From the NCBI RefSeq assembly GCF_027533645.1, contig NZ_JAQAGY010000018.1:90571-154570 (forward strand): DNA of 64,000 bases. The letters run 5' to 3'. The stretch's first letter is position 1. Every line of letters starts with the position of its first letter. Below the pieces are notes generated by a model. The model had not been told where the DNA came from and ran no database searches. It saw only the letters and a list, made by a program, of their open reading frames with translations. Of this stretch, positions 1 to 8,631 are shown piece after piece. The translations under genes and the position numbers were made by a program. Source of the stretch: Paenibacillus caseinilyticus. Lineage in GTDB: Bacteria; Bacillota; Bacilli; Paenibacillales; NBRC-103111.

Positions 1-321
1 GTGGACCGGATCATCTATCCGGAGCGGGATATGGGCATCCGGGTCGCTCATCAGCTCGTATCGCCGAACCTGCTCGATTATATCGAACTCTCCAAGGAGT
101 ATACGATTGCCGAACTCGCGGTGCCGAGCTGTCTGTCCGGCCGCTCGCTGAAGGATCTGGATACAAGGGCGCGGTACGGCTGCAGCGTGGTGGCGATCAA
201 TAAGAAGAGCGGAGTCATCATTGCTCCGACGGCTACGGACACGGTGGAAGAGAAAGATATCATGGTGATTATCGGGACGAACCAGCAGATCGAGACCTTC
301 GAGAATGCGGTCATCCGTTAA
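1..321 (+). CDS. KtrA/KtrC-like RCK potassium-channel regulatory subunit, C-terminal part
   Basis: Only the last 106 residues are present; the gene runs off the left edge, so the GTG at base 1 need not be a start. The PERDMG...RVAHQLVSPNLLDYIELS segment followed by a TrkA-C fold (SLKDLDTRARYGCSVVAINK, then EKDIMVIIG) matches the C-terminal half of KtrA/KtrC, the cytoplasmic NAD/ATP- and c-di-AMP-binding ring that gates KtrB/KtrD potassium transporters in Firmicutes. Full-length members are about 220 residues, so half is missing. A CPA1 antiporter starts 70 bp downstream on the same strand, so a shared role in cation homeostasis is likely. KtrA versus KtrC cannot be decided, and regulation of the adjacent antiporter instead is an open alternative. 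Confidence 0.85.
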   Translation: MDRIIYPERDMGIRVAHQLVSPNLLDYIELSKEYTIAELAVPSCLSGRSLKDLDTRARYGCSVVAINKKSGVIIAPTATDTVEEKDIMVIIGTNQQIETFENAVIR

Positions 322-390
322 TCCGGCTCCTCTATATAAGAGTGAGGCCGGGCCAACACGCTAAGTTGAATTGCAAAGGTGGAACCCACA

Positions 391-1617
391 ATGGAGCAAG
401 GCGTCTCCTTGGATCATGTGCTGTATTTACTTGTCGTCATTCTTCTGACGGGCATGCTGTTCGGTAAACTGTCCGGCTTGCTGAAGCTGCCCGACGTAGC
501 CTTGTTCCTGATTGCCGGCATGGGACTCGGACCGCTGCTTCACTGGATCGAGGAACCGAGCTCGTCGTTCACGAACCAGTTCATCCTTACGATCGGCTCG
601 GCACTCATCCTATTCGACGGAGGCCGGAATATCCGGCTCAGCGGCCTCAAGAAAGTGTGGCTTACGTTGACCCTGCTGAGTGTCCCGGGCGTGATTATTA
701 CCTGTGCGGTGGTGGCTGCCGCTTCTCACTGGCTGCTGCATCTCCCTTGGCTGTACGCTCTTCTGCTTGGCGCCATCATCTCGTCCACCGACCCGGCTAC
801 GCTGATTCCGGTGTTCAAGCAGGTGCGGGTCCGCGCCAAGGTGAGAGAAACGGTAGAGAGCGAATCCGCCTTCAATGACGCAACCGGCTCCATCCTAACC
901 TTCACCCTGCTGGGCGCCATCACCGGAGGGGGAGCGATCTCCGTGGGCAGCTCCGTGATGGAGTTCCTGGTGACGGCCCTGGGCGGTATCGGGATAGGAG
1001 TGGCCCTTGGCCTGCTCTGTGCCGCTCTTGCAGCGCACCGCAGTTATGGACTGCTCCGGGAGTATTCGGGCATCCTGATGCTGGTTACCGCAGTAGGAGC
1101 CTATCTGGCCGGCGAAATGCTGCACGTCAGCGGATTCATGGCGACCTTCGCGGCCGGGCTCATCTGGGGCAATGTCGATCTCTTCCGCCTGGATTTCACC
1201 GCGCAGAAGCAGGAGCTGCACCATCTCGCCGAGAACCTTACGGTTCTCATGCGGATGCTTATCTTCGTGCTGCTCGGCAGCCAAGTGGACTTCGGCGTCA
1301 TCATGACGTACCTCTGGCCGAGTCTCGGTGTTATCGCCATCTTCATGCTGGTCGCAAGGCCGCTCACTGTGCTGATCTGCGCCCTGCCGGACAAGCGGGC
1401 AGAGTGGGAGCGCAATGAAATCCTCTTCATGTTCTGGGTGCGTGAGACCGGTGTGATCCCGGCGGCCCTGTCCGGCATGGTGGCCGGGATGGGTGTGGCG
1501 CATGCGGACATTATCGCATCGGTGACGTTCATGGCCGTGCTGCTTACGATTGTGCTCCAGGCCGGTACGACCGCGTATGCGGCCCGGAAGCTGGGGCTGG
1601 AAGAGAAGAGCGCATAA
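391..1617 (+). CDS. CPA1-family Na+(K+)/H+ antiporter
   Basis: Integral membrane protein of about 408 residues with roughly 12 hydrophobic segments along its whole length. The family hallmarks are visible: STDPATLIPVF in the transport core and the ESESAFNDATGSI motif, whose Asp is the cation/proton-binding residue of NhaP/CPA1 exchangers. It should exchange cytoplasmic Na+ or K+ for protons. An in-frame GTG lies at 379, but AAAGGTGG at 375-382 is eight bases before the ATG at 391, so that start is preferred. It follows the KtrA-like gene by 70 bp and may be cotranscribed with it. The cation specificity cannot be read from sequence. Confidence 0.9.
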   Translation: MEQGVSLDHVLYLLVVILLTGMLFGKLSGLLKLPDVALFLIAGMGLGPLLHWIEEPSSSFTNQFILTIGSALILFDGGRNIRLSGLKKVWLTLTLLSVPGVIITCAVVAAASHWLLHLPWLYALLLGAIISSTDPATLIPVFKQVRVRAKVRETVESESAFNDATGSILTFTLLGAITGGGAISVGSSVMEFLVTALGGIGIGVALGLLCAALAAHRSYGLLREYSGILMLVTAVGAYLAGEMLHVSGFMATFAAGLIWGNVDLFRLDFTAQKQELHHLAENLTVLMRMLIFVLLGSQVDFGVIMTYLWPSLGVIAIFMLVARPLTVLICALPDKRAEWERNEILFMFWVRETGVIPAALSGMVAGMGVAHADIIASVTFMAVLLTIVLQAGTTAYAARKLGLEEKSA

Positions 1618-1670
1618 GGCAGGCACCGGATAGTAAGCCACCTATTATAATAGGAAGAAACATCTACCGG

Positions 1671-2570
1671 TCAGCCGCCTTCGGCACGGTAATGCTTGAT
1701 GGCATGGTCGATGAACCGGCGAATGGAAGGCTCGAGAACGGCCTCCTCTGTGAATAACAGAGAGGTCGTTCTTTTGGTTTGTTCGAGCTCCGGAATGAAG
1801 CAGACGCTGACTTCATTGTCCGCGAGCCAGTCGTGCCGGACATACGACTCGGGCAGAAGCGTAGCGGCTTTGCAGGTGGAGACCAGGCGGATGATCGCTT
1901 CGAACGAATCGATCTCCATCTTCACGTCAGGGTACACTTCATACCGGTGGAACATCTCATCCATGAGCACGCGGTACCAGGTCCCGCGGGAGAAGAGAAT
2001 CATCGGCAGTTCATGCAGGTCGCGGATATCGATGTCCTCTTTGCCCTGCAGGGGGTGAATTTCGGGCAGCACGAGACAGAGGTGGTCATCGAAGAGCGGG
2101 ACACAGGTTAGCGCCGGGTCATTCATCTGGGAGGCGACGAGTCCGATGTCCACCTTTTTGTCTTTGACGAGCGGGACGATCTCATGGGTCTTGCCTGTCA
2201 CGGCCTTGATGTCGGTGTGCGGATAGGCGTGCGTATAGATGGTAATCAGTTCGGGCAGCGTAGACTGCAAGGTCGTCAGGGAAGCGCCGATCACGATGCT
2301 GGCCGGTTTGCTGTCGGTCGTATAGGCCTGCAGCGCTTGGCGGAGCTTGCGCTCGAGCCTTTTTTGCTCGATGGCGTACTCATAGCAGATCTCGCCGGCC
2401 CGGGTGAGCTCCAGCCGCTTGCCCCGGCGCTTGAAAAGCGCCGTACCGAGTTCCTCTTCGAGCCTCATGATCTTACGGGAGAGAGCCGGCTGCGAGATAT
2501 TGAGAAGCATAGAGGCTTTATTGAGGCTCTGCTGCTCGACGACGGCGGCGAATTCGATCAGATGCTCCAT
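1671..2570 (-). CDS. LysR-family transcriptional regulator
   Basis: A 299-residue LysR protein. Residues 1-60 form the winged HTH (FAAVVEQQSLNKASMLLNIS then QPALSRKIMRLEEELGTALF), and residues from about 90 to the end form the two-lobed effector domain. The reading frame stays open for 68 more codons upstream, but the HTH must sit at the N-terminus and the ATG at 2570 has an AGGGGG sequence 12 bases upstream. It is transcribed away from sdhCAB, the classic arrangement of a LysR gene and its divergent target, so control of succinate dehydrogenase or of itself is a reasonable inference. The effector is unknown. It is not an obvious CcpC or CitR. Confidence 0.9.
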   Translation of the reverse strand: MEHLIEFAAVVEQQSLNKASMLLNISQPALSRKIMRLEEELGTALFKRRGKRLELTRAGEICYEYAIEQKRLERKLRQALQAYTTDSKPASIVIGASLTTLQSTLPELITIYTHAYPHTDIKAVTGKTHEIVPLVKDKKVDIGLVASQMNDPALTCVPLFDDHLCLVLPEIHPLQGKEDIDIRDLHELPMILFSRGTWYRVLMDEMFHRYEVYPDVKMEIDSFEAIIRLVSTCKAATLLPESYVRHDWLADNEVSVCFIPELEQTKRTTSLLFTEEAVLEPSIRRFIDHAIKHYRAEGG

Positions 2571-2592
2571 ACAGGTATGTGGCCCCCTATTG

Positions 2593-2602
2593 TTATGCAT
2601 AA
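2593..2602. promoter_or_regulatory. TTATGCATAA palindrome between lysR-type gene and sdhC
   Basis: A perfect 10-bp palindrome just upstream of the LysR start, inside an A/T-rich stretch (about 2590-2650) that stands out from the GC-rich surroundings. LysR proteins bind A/T-rich dyads of this kind near their own promoter, so it may be part of the regulator's binding site. The assignment is inference. Confidence 0.3.
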
Positions 2603-2746
2603 TGGTTATAAGCCGATATAAATAATCTGCACTTCCATTATAAGCGAAACGGGAGTAGTATGGTAATGTCACGGACTGTTCACAAAAATTGCCCCGAACT
2701 GCATAAAAGATTGTCGATTCATGGAAAATATGATGAGGGTAATTGG

Positions 2747-2775
2747 TTGACGCTCCAAGTATGCGGGAGTACAAT
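2747..2775 (+). promoter_or_regulatory. sigma-A promoter of sdhCAB
   Basis: TTGACG at 2747-2752 and TACAAT at 2770-2775 are separated by exactly 17 bp, a near-consensus vegetative promoter. Transcription would start near 2782, giving a leader of about 50 nt before the sdhC start at 2833. A G-rich ribosome binding site, AGGGGGG, lies at 2815-2821. Confidence 0.8.
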
Positions 2776-2832
2776 GGTAAATGGTTTTGACGAACGGTGA
2801 CAAGCCTTATCTTGAGGGGGGAACGGATTGTA

Positions 2833-3489
2833 ATGTTTAAAAACTCGTATTATTCTCGAAAGCTGCATTCATTGTTAGGTGTTATCCCGGTCGGTTTCTT
2901 CCTGATCGAACACCTGCTGACGAATTACTCAGCGTTCAAGGGCGGGCATGAAGGATTCCTGGAACATGTCGAATGGCTCCATGGCCTTCCGCTCGTGCTT
3001 GTGCTGGAGATTTTCGGGATTTGGATCCCGCTGGCCTACCATGCCATCTATGGCTTGTATGTGGCTTACACCGCGCGCAACAACGTGAATAACTACGGTT
3101 ACTTCCGTAACCAGATGTTCTTCCTTCAGCGCGTAACCGGTGTCATCACCTTCATCTTCGTAGCGTTCCACTTCTTCCAGACGCGGCTTCAGATCTCGCT
3201 CGGGAATGTGGCGCAGGAAGCGATCGGCGTGCAGATGCACAGCATCGCAACCGACACCGTTAATTTTGTGCTCTACTGTATCGGGATCGTGGCTGCCGTA
3301 TTCCACTTCAGCAACGGTATGTGGTCATTCCTTGTCAGCTGGGGAGTTACAGTCGGCCCGCGGGCACAGCGCGTATCCAGTTATGTGTGGATGGGCGTGT
3401 TCGTAATCATGTCTATTATGTTCATTCTGTCTCTGACGGCCTTCACGGATCCGCAGTTCCAGCAAGTGCCGCAGATGGCTACGCACTAA
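2833..3489 (+). CDS. sdhC: succinate dehydrogenase cytochrome b558 subunit
   Basis: A 218-residue membrane protein with five hydrophobic segments and several histidines in or near them, as expected for the di-heme b558 anchor that holds SdhA and SdhB on the cytoplasmic face and passes electrons to menaquinone. The MFKNSYYSRKLHSLLGVIPV start resembles Bacillus SdhC, and the length is close to the usual 202-220. An in-frame ATG-type codon at 2797 is open but has no good ribosome site; the ATG at 2833 follows AGGGGGG. The sdhA gene begins 16 bp downstream, so sdhC is the first gene of an sdhCAB operon. Confidence 0.95.
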   Translation: MFKNSYYSRKLHSLLGVIPVGFFLIEHLLTNYSAFKGGHEGFLEHVEWLHGLPLVLVLEIFGIWIPLAYHAIYGLYVAYTARNNVNNYGYFRNQMFFLQRVTGVITFIFVAFHFFQTRLQISLGNVAQEAIGVQMHSIATDTVNFVLYCIGIVAAVFHFSNGMWSFLVSWGVTVGPRAQRVSSYVWMGVFVIMSIMFILSLTAFTDPQFQQVPQMATH

Positions 3490-3505
3490 GGGGGAACGGA
3501 CAATC

Positions 3506-5266
3506 ATGGCGAATTCAAAAGTTATTGTAGTCGGTGGGGGCTTGGCAGGCTTGATGGCGACCATCAAAGCGGCAGAGGCCGGCGTTCACGTCGACCTGTT
3601 CTCCTTGGTACCAGTGAAACGTTCTCACTCCGTCTGTGCGCAGGGCGGCATCAACGGTGCCGTCAATACCAAAGGGGAAGGCGACTCGCCTTGGGAGCAC
3701 TTTGACGACACGGTATACGGGGGCGACTTCCTTGCGAACCAGCCGCCGGTCAAAGCGATGTGCGAAGCCGCACCGGGCATCATTCACCTCATGGACCGGA
3801 TGGGCGTTATGTTCAACCGGACGCCGGAAGGCTTGCTCGATTTCCGCCGTTTCGGGGGAACGAAGCATCACCGTACCGCGTTTGCGGGCGCCACGACGGG
3901 CCAGCAGCTCCTGTACGCGCTCGATGAGCAGGTACGCCGCTGGGAAACTGCAGGTCTCGTCAAGAAGTACGAACACTGGGAGTTCCTCGGCGCAATCCTC
4001 GATGACGACGGCGTATGCCGCGGGATCGCAGGACAAGACCTGCGCAGCATGGAAGTGAACACGTTCAAAGCCGATGCGGTCATTCTGGCAACCGGGGGCC
4101 CCGGCATTATCTTCGGCAAGACGACGAACTCTGTCATTAACACCGGCACCGCGGCTAGCGCCGTGTACCAGCAGGGCGTACACTATGCCAACGGCGAGTT
4201 CATCCAGATTCACCCGACGGCGATCCCGGGCGACGACAAGCTGCGTCTGATGTCCGAATCTGCACGGGGCGAAGGCGGCCGCGTATGGACTTACAAAGAC
4301 GGCAAGCCATGGTACTTCCTGGAAGAGAAATACCCGGCATACGGCAACCTCGTGCCGCGGGATATCGCAACGCGTGAGATTTTCGCGGTCTGCGTAGACA
4401 TGAAGCTCGGCGTCAACGGCGAGAACATGGTATACCTGGATCTGTCTCATAAAGATCCGAAGGAGCTGGATGTGAAGCTCGGCGGCATCATCGAGATCTA
4501 CGAGAAGTTCATGGGCGATGACCCGCGGAAGATTCCGATGAAGATCTTCCCTGCAGTTCACTATTCCATGGGCGGCATGTGGGTCGACTTCAACCAGATG
4601 ACGAACATCCCGGGACTCTTCGCCTGCGGCGAGTGCGAGTACCAGTATCACGGCGCGAACCGTCTCGGCGCGAACTCCTTGCTGTCGGCGATCTACGGCG
4701 GCATGGTTACCGGGCCGAAGGCGATCGAGTACATCAAGGGTCTGGACAAATCCGCCGAGGACATCTCTTCCTCCGTATTCGACCGTTATGGCAAGCTTCA
4801 TACGGACAAGTACGAAGGCATCCTGAAGATGGACGGCAAAGAGAACGCGTATGTGCTGGGCAGAGAGCTCGGCGAGTGGATGACCGACAACATGACGGTT
4901 GTTCGTTACAACAAGAAGCTGGAGCAGACGATCGCGAAGATCAACGAGCTCAAGCAGCGCTACAAGAACATTAACATCAACGATTCGGCGCGTCACAATA
5001 ACCCGGGCGTAGCTTATACACGCCAGCTGTGGAATATGCTCGAACTCTCCCATGCGATGACGCTCGGCGCCCTGCTGCGTGACGAGAGCCGCGGAGCACA
5101 CTACAAGCCGGACTTCCCGGAGCGTAACGACGAGCAGTTCCTGAAGACGACGAAGGCGGCATGGACGGCCGAAGGCCCCCAAATCTCGTACGAAGAAGTC
5201 GACGTCTCTCTTATTGCACCGCGTAAGCGTGACTATACGACCGATAAGAAGAAGGGAGGTCATTAA
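3506..5266 (+). CDS. sdhA: succinate dehydrogenase flavoprotein subunit
   Basis: A 586-residue catalytic subunit that oxidises succinate to fumarate at the membrane (complex II, TCA cycle). The N-terminal dinucleotide fold GGGLAGL is at residues 10-16, and the RSHSVCAQGGINGAVN motif contains His41, the residue that carries covalent FAD in this family. HHRTAFAGATTGQQLLYALD and the SMGGMWVD region are also typical. Length is normal for the Bacillus-type enzyme. GGGGGAAC precedes the ATG. The sdhB start lies 2 bp after the stop, so translation is probably coupled. Confidence 0.97.
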   Translation: MANSKVIVVGGGLAGLMATIKAAEAGVHVDLFSLVPVKRSHSVCAQGGINGAVNTKGEGDSPWEHFDDTVYGGDFLANQPPVKAMCEAAPGIIHLMDRMGVMFNRTPEGLLDFRRFGGTKHHRTAFAGATTGQQLLYALDEQVRRWETAGLVKKYEHWEFLGAILDDDGVCRGIAGQDLRSMEVNTFKADAVILATGGPGIIFGKTTNSVINTGTAASAVYQQGVHYANGEFIQIHPTAIPGDDKLRLMSESARGEGGRVWTYKDGKPWYFLEEKYPAYGNLVPRDIATREIFAVCVDMKLGVNGENMVYLDLSHKDPKELDVKLGGIIEIYEKFMGDDPRKIPMKIFPAVHYSMGGMWVDFNQMTNIPGLFACGECEYQYHGANRLGANSLLSAIYGGMVTGPKAIEYIKGLDKSAEDISSSVFDRYGKLHTDKYEGILKMDGKENAYVLGRELGEWMTDNMTVVRYNKKLEQTIAKINELKQRYKNININDSARHNNPGVAYTRQLWNMLELSHAMTLGALLRDESRGAHYKPDFPERNDEQFLKTTKAAWTAEGPQISYEEVDVSLIAPRKRDYTTDKKKGGH

Positions 5267-5268
5267 TC

Positions 5269-6036
5269 ATGGCCGAAGCAACCGCAGCTGCAAGCAGGAA
5301 GGTTAAATTCATCGTCACCCGTCAGGATTCGACGGAGGGCAAGTCCTATACCGAGGAATTTGAAGTGCCTTACCGCCCCAACATGAACGTCATCTCTGCG
5401 CTGATGGAAATTCAGCGGAATCCGGTGAACGCTTCGGGCAAGCAAACGACGCCGGTATGCTGGGAATCGAACTGCCTCGAGGAAGTGTGCGGCGCCTGCT
5501 CCATGGTCATCAACGGCAAGCCCCGCCAAGCCTGCTCGGCTCTGGTCGACAAGCTGGAGCAGCCGATTCGCATTGCGCCAATGTCTACGTTCCCTGTCGT
5601 GCGCGACTTGGTCATCAACCGGGAGCGGATGTTCTCGGCTCTGAAGAAGGTCAAGGCGTGGATTCCGATCGACGGTACGTACGATCTGGGGCCGGGACCA
5701 CGGATGGCCGAGTCCAAGCGCCAGTGGGCCTACGAGCTGTCCAAATGCATGACCTGCGGCGTCTGCCTCGAGTCCTGTCCGAATGTCAACGACAAGACGG
5801 ACTTCATCGGGCCGGCGGCCGTATCCCAGGTCCGCCTGTTCAACTCGCACCCTACGGGTGAGATGAATGCGCATGAGCGGCTCGAAGCGCTGATGGAAGA
5901 CGGCGGGATCGAGGGCTGCGGTAACTCGCAGAACTGCGTGCGTTCCTGCCCGAAGGGAATTCCGCTGACAACGTCGATCGCGGCGATGAACCTCGATACG
6001 ACGAAGCATTTGTTCAAGAAATGGCTTGGCGTGTAA
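5269..6036 (+). CDS. sdhB: succinate dehydrogenase iron-sulfur subunit
   Basis: A 255-residue protein that carries electrons from SdhA flavin to SdhC heme. All three cluster motifs are present: CWESNCLEEVCGACS plus a later Cys for the 2Fe-2S cluster, CMTCGVCLESCPNVN for the 4Fe-4S cluster, and CGNSQNCVRSCPKGIP for the remaining 3Fe-4S ligands. GGGAGGT inside the 3' end of sdhA is the ribosome site, so sdhA and sdhB are translationally coupled. It is the last gene of the operon, with a clear terminator 14 bp after the stop. Confidence 0.97.
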   Translation: MAEATAAASRKVKFIVTRQDSTEGKSYTEEFEVPYRPNMNVISALMEIQRNPVNASGKQTTPVCWESNCLEEVCGACSMVINGKPRQACSALVDKLEQPIRIAPMSTFPVVRDLVINRERMFSALKKVKAWIPIDGTYDLGPGPRMAESKRQWAYELSKCMTCGVCLESCPNVNDKTDFIGPAAVSQVRLFNSHPTGEMNAHERLEALMEDGGIEGCGNSQNCVRSCPKGIPLTTSIAAMNLDTTKHLFKKWLGV

Positions 6037-6049
6037 CAGGTCTTATCCG

Positions 6050-6089
6050 GCTTCTCTTCGCTGCGGTTGCAGGGAAGGGAAGCTTTTTT
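6050..6089 (+). terminator. Rho-independent terminator of sdhCAB
   Basis: GCTTCTCTTC (6050-6059) pairs with GAAGGGAAGC (6074-6083) as a 10-bp stem with one G-U pair, followed by six T residues. It lies directly after the sdhB stop. Confidence 0.85.
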
Positions 6090-6125
6090 CAATAGTTAAG
6101 AATCTGTAGAGTGTTATGAAAAGCA

Positions 6126-6174
6126 TTGACGCATAGAAATGGAGGGAGTACAATGAATTTAAACGTTTCAATTA
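6126..6174 (+). promoter_or_regulatory. promoter and probable LacI-type operator of the regulator-GH88 operon
   Basis: TTGACG (6126-6131) and TACAAT (6149-6154) are spaced 17 bp apart, a strong sigma-A promoter. Immediately downstream, at the expected start point, lies the dyad TTTAAACGTTTCAA (6158-6171) with the AAACGTTT core of LacI/GalR operators. A repressor bound there would block the promoter, so autorepression by the following LacI gene is the simplest reading. Confidence 0.75.
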
Positions 6175-6229
6175 TTCGAATGATGGATTTTATTCCTGAT
6201 TCCAACGGGCGAAAGGGGCCAAGGGAGAG

Positions 6230-7306
6230 ATGAGCAGAAAACGCCAGATTACCATCGTAGACCTCGCTGAAGCCGCTGGCGTTTCGATTGCAACCGTCTC
6301 GAATGTGCTCAACCGCCGGAATGTGCCGATGTCAGAGGAAACGATCCGCAAGGTCGAGGAGGCCGCCGAACAGCTGGGCTATCGCCGCAATGTCATGGCT
6401 GCGAATCTCAGCCGCCGCAAGTCCTATGAGCTCGGCATGCTGGTTCCCGGCTTCGCGGGCTATTACGGCCGTTTCGCGGAAGAGATGCAGCGCATGGCTC
6501 ACCTGCACGGTTACCATCTATCTGTGTTCTCGGCTGCCGGATTCGATCCGGAGATCGAGAAGCGGCATCTCGACGTGCTGCTGCAGCGCCGGGTCGACGG
6601 ATTGTTCTGCCACGGCCTCGCGATGTCGCAGGAAGCCACTCGGCAGATTGTCCGTGACGGGACTCCGCTGGTGCTCTTCAACGGCTGGGGGTGGCCCGGG
6701 GACATCGCCATCGGCGCCGTGAACCTGGACTTTGCCGGCGGGGTCGAAGCGGCGGTGAAGCATCTCTACGAGAGCGGCTGCCGACGGATCTATTATCTCA
6801 GCCGGCCGGAATCGCATGCGGTGGATCTGCAGCGGCGGATCGGATTCCAGGCAGGCCTTGGAGGACTGCCGGAGAGGGTACTCTCCGGGATCCTCGAGAT
6901 ACGAGGGTATCCGGCCCCGGTAGAGGAGGCAGTGGAGCAGCTCGGCGGACAGGCATCCGGCGAAGGTCCGGTAGGTGTGATCGGCTTCGACGATTTTGTG
7001 GCTTTTGCGTTCTTGTCCGCTGTGCTCAGCCGCGGCAGCCGGGTTCCGCAGGATTACAAGATTGTCGGGATCAACAACGATCCGCTGGCTGCGGCTTGTT
7101 ATCCGGGTCTGACGACGCTAGATATCCCCTATCATGAGCAGGCGGAGCTCGCGATGAAGCTCATGCTCGAGAAGCTGGGGAGCAAGGATGAGGACGGGGC
7201 GGGAGAGCGGCCGGCGGACCGGAGGACGGAAGATGCGTCCGGAGCGGATACGCCGGAGATCCGGATTCCGCTGAAGCTGATCCCCCGGATGTCCACGGAG
7301 CCCTGA
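6230..7306 (+). CDS. LacI-family transcriptional regulator
   Basis: A 358-residue LacI/GalR protein. Residues 5-50 form the HTH and hinge (ITIVDLAEAAGVSIATVSNV), and the rest is a periplasmic-binding-protein-like sugar sensor with the usual C-terminal GINNDPLA and TTLDIPY segments. It is slightly longer than typical members because of a hydrophilic stretch (about residues 315-345) rich in Glu, Arg and Asp. AAAGGGG at 6212-6218 is the ribosome site for the ATG. A GH88 hydrolase follows after 50 bp on the same strand, so the regulator probably senses an unsaturated glycan product and controls that enzyme. Confidence 0.93.
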   Translation: MSRKRQITIVDLAEAAGVSIATVSNVLNRRNVPMSEETIRKVEEAAEQLGYRRNVMAANLSRRKSYELGMLVPGFAGYYGRFAEEMQRMAHLHGYHLSVFSAAGFDPEIEKRHLDVLLQRRVDGLFCHGLAMSQEATRQIVRDGTPLVLFNGWGWPGDIAIGAVNLDFAGGVEAAVKHLYESGCRRIYYLSRPESHAVDLQRRIGFQAGLGGLPERVLSGILEIRGYPAPVEEAVEQLGGQASGEGPVGVIGFDDFVAFAFLSAVLSRGSRVPQDYKIVGINNDPLAAACYPGLTTLDIPYHEQAELAMKLMLEKLGSKDEDGAGERPADRRTEDASGADTPEIRIPLKLIPRMSTEP

Positions 7307-7356
7307 GGAACCAAGGAACGGAACCCATCTTCAACCCGTAGAGGAGTGTCTGGCGA

Positions 7357-8490
7357 ATGACATTGTGGCAGCAGGCAATAGAAGATGCGGTAGCAAAAAC
7401 GAAAGCGAATATCGACCGGTTCGGAGACCGATTCCCCCATGTGGGCGAGAATGGCAAGTACATCCTGAACGACAACACGGATTGGACCGAAGGGTTCTGG
7501 TCCGGCATGCTGTGGCTGTCTTACGAGTACTCGAAGGATGAAGCCTTCCTGCAGGCAGCCCGGAGAACGGTCGACAGCTTCCGCCGCCGGCTCGATACGA
7601 ATACCGTGCTGGACCATCATGATATCGGCTTCCTCTATTCCCTCTCCTCCAAGGCCCAGTGGCTGATCGCGGGAGACACGGAGGCGAAGAAGCTGACGCT
7701 GGAAGCGGCAGATGTCATGATGCGCCGCTGGCGTCCGCAGGGCGGATTCATCCAGGCTTGGGGCAAGGAAGGAGACCCGCAGAACGGCGGCCGGATAATC
7801 ATCGACTGCATGATGAACCTGCCGCTCCTGTATTGGGCATACGAGCAGACAGGCGATACGAAATACCGGGATGTAGCCGTCTTGCATGCCGATAAGTCCC
7901 GGCGGTTTCTGGTCCGCGGAGACGATTCGTCTTACCACACCTTCTACTTCGATCCGCAGACCGGAGAGTCGCTGCGCGGCGGTACCGCACAAGGCTACCG
8001 GGACGGTTCCACTTGGACCCGCGGGCAGGCCTGGGGCGTCTATGGCTTCGCTTTATCCTACAAGTACACGAAGAATCCGCTGTATCTCGAGACCTCCCGG
8101 CGCTTAGCCCGGTTCTTCTATGAGCATCTGCCGGAGGACAGCGTAGCGTATTGGGATTTCGATGCACCGGTGAATGGGGAGACGAAGCGGGACAGTTCCG
8201 CCTCTGCCATCGCTGCGGCCGGTACGATCGAGCTGCTCTCCCACCTCGGAGAAGATCATGGAGACCGCGCCTTCCTGGAAGCTGCGCTGCACCGTTCGAT
8301 GACCTCGCTTATCGAGAATTATTCCACGATGGGGCAGACGGATGCGGAGGGGCTGCTCGAGCGCGGCTCTTACAGCGTCCGCGAGAACAAGTCGCCGGAT
8401 GATTATATGAGCTGGGGCGATTACTTCTACCTGGAGAGCCTGCTGCGTCTCGAGCGCGGAATCCCCGGCTACTGGTACGAACGGGCTTAG
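7357..8490 (+). CDS. ugl: GH88 unsaturated glucuronyl hydrolase
   Basis: A 377-residue cytoplasmic (no signal) alpha/alpha-barrel enzyme, the same length as the characterised UGL of the Paenibacillus-like strain GL1. It removes the 4,5-unsaturated uronic acid left at the non-reducing end of oligosaccharides by polysaccharide lyases. Asp89 in LDHHDIGFLYS and Asp150 in RIIIDCMMNLPLLYW align with Asp88 and Asp149, the known catalytic pair of GL1 UGL. DSSASAIAAAG near the C-terminus is also typical. It follows a LacI regulator in an apparent operon and ends at a strong terminator. The substrate could be a glycosaminoglycan-like, xanthan/gellan-type or other lyase product. Confidence 0.92.
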   Translation: MTLWQQAIEDAVAKTKANIDRFGDRFPHVGENGKYILNDNTDWTEGFWSGMLWLSYEYSKDEAFLQAARRTVDSFRRRLDTNTVLDHHDIGFLYSLSSKAQWLIAGDTEAKKLTLEAADVMMRRWRPQGGFIQAWGKEGDPQNGGRIIIDCMMNLPLLYWAYEQTGDTKYRDVAVLHADKSRRFLVRGDDSSYHTFYFDPQTGESLRGGTAQGYRDGSTWTRGQAWGVYGFALSYKYTKNPLYLETSRRLARFFYEHLPEDSVAYWDFDAPVNGETKRDSSASAIAAAGTIELLSHLGEDHGDRAFLEAALHRSMTSLIENYSTMGQTDAEGLLERGSYSVRENKSPDDYMSWGDYFYLESLLRLERGIPGYWYERA

Positions 8491-8531
8491 CCCTTGTCTT
8501 TATTCCTTAGTTATAGGACATGATCTTCATG

Positions 8532-8580
8532 ACCAAACCCCCTCTTCCGTTGAACTGACAGAAGAGGGGGTTTGGTTTGT
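8532..8580. terminator. bidirectional Rho-independent terminator
   Basis: ACCAAACCCCCTCTTC (8532-8547) pairs perfectly with GAAGAGGGGGTTTGGT (8561-8576), a 16-bp stem with a 13-base loop. It sits between the convergent ugl and CDF genes and probably ends both transcripts, although the T tract on the + strand is short. Confidence 0.85.
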
Positions 8581-8631
8581 CGATGGGGGCCGTTCTTCAT
8601 TAGGCGGAGGGGATGTTCGGATTCGCAAGCC

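Noticed and set aside
3515..5263. 582-codon minus-strand frame opposite sdhA
   Set aside because: Complete overlap with sdhA, no ribosome site and no family similarity; a GC-driven shadow.
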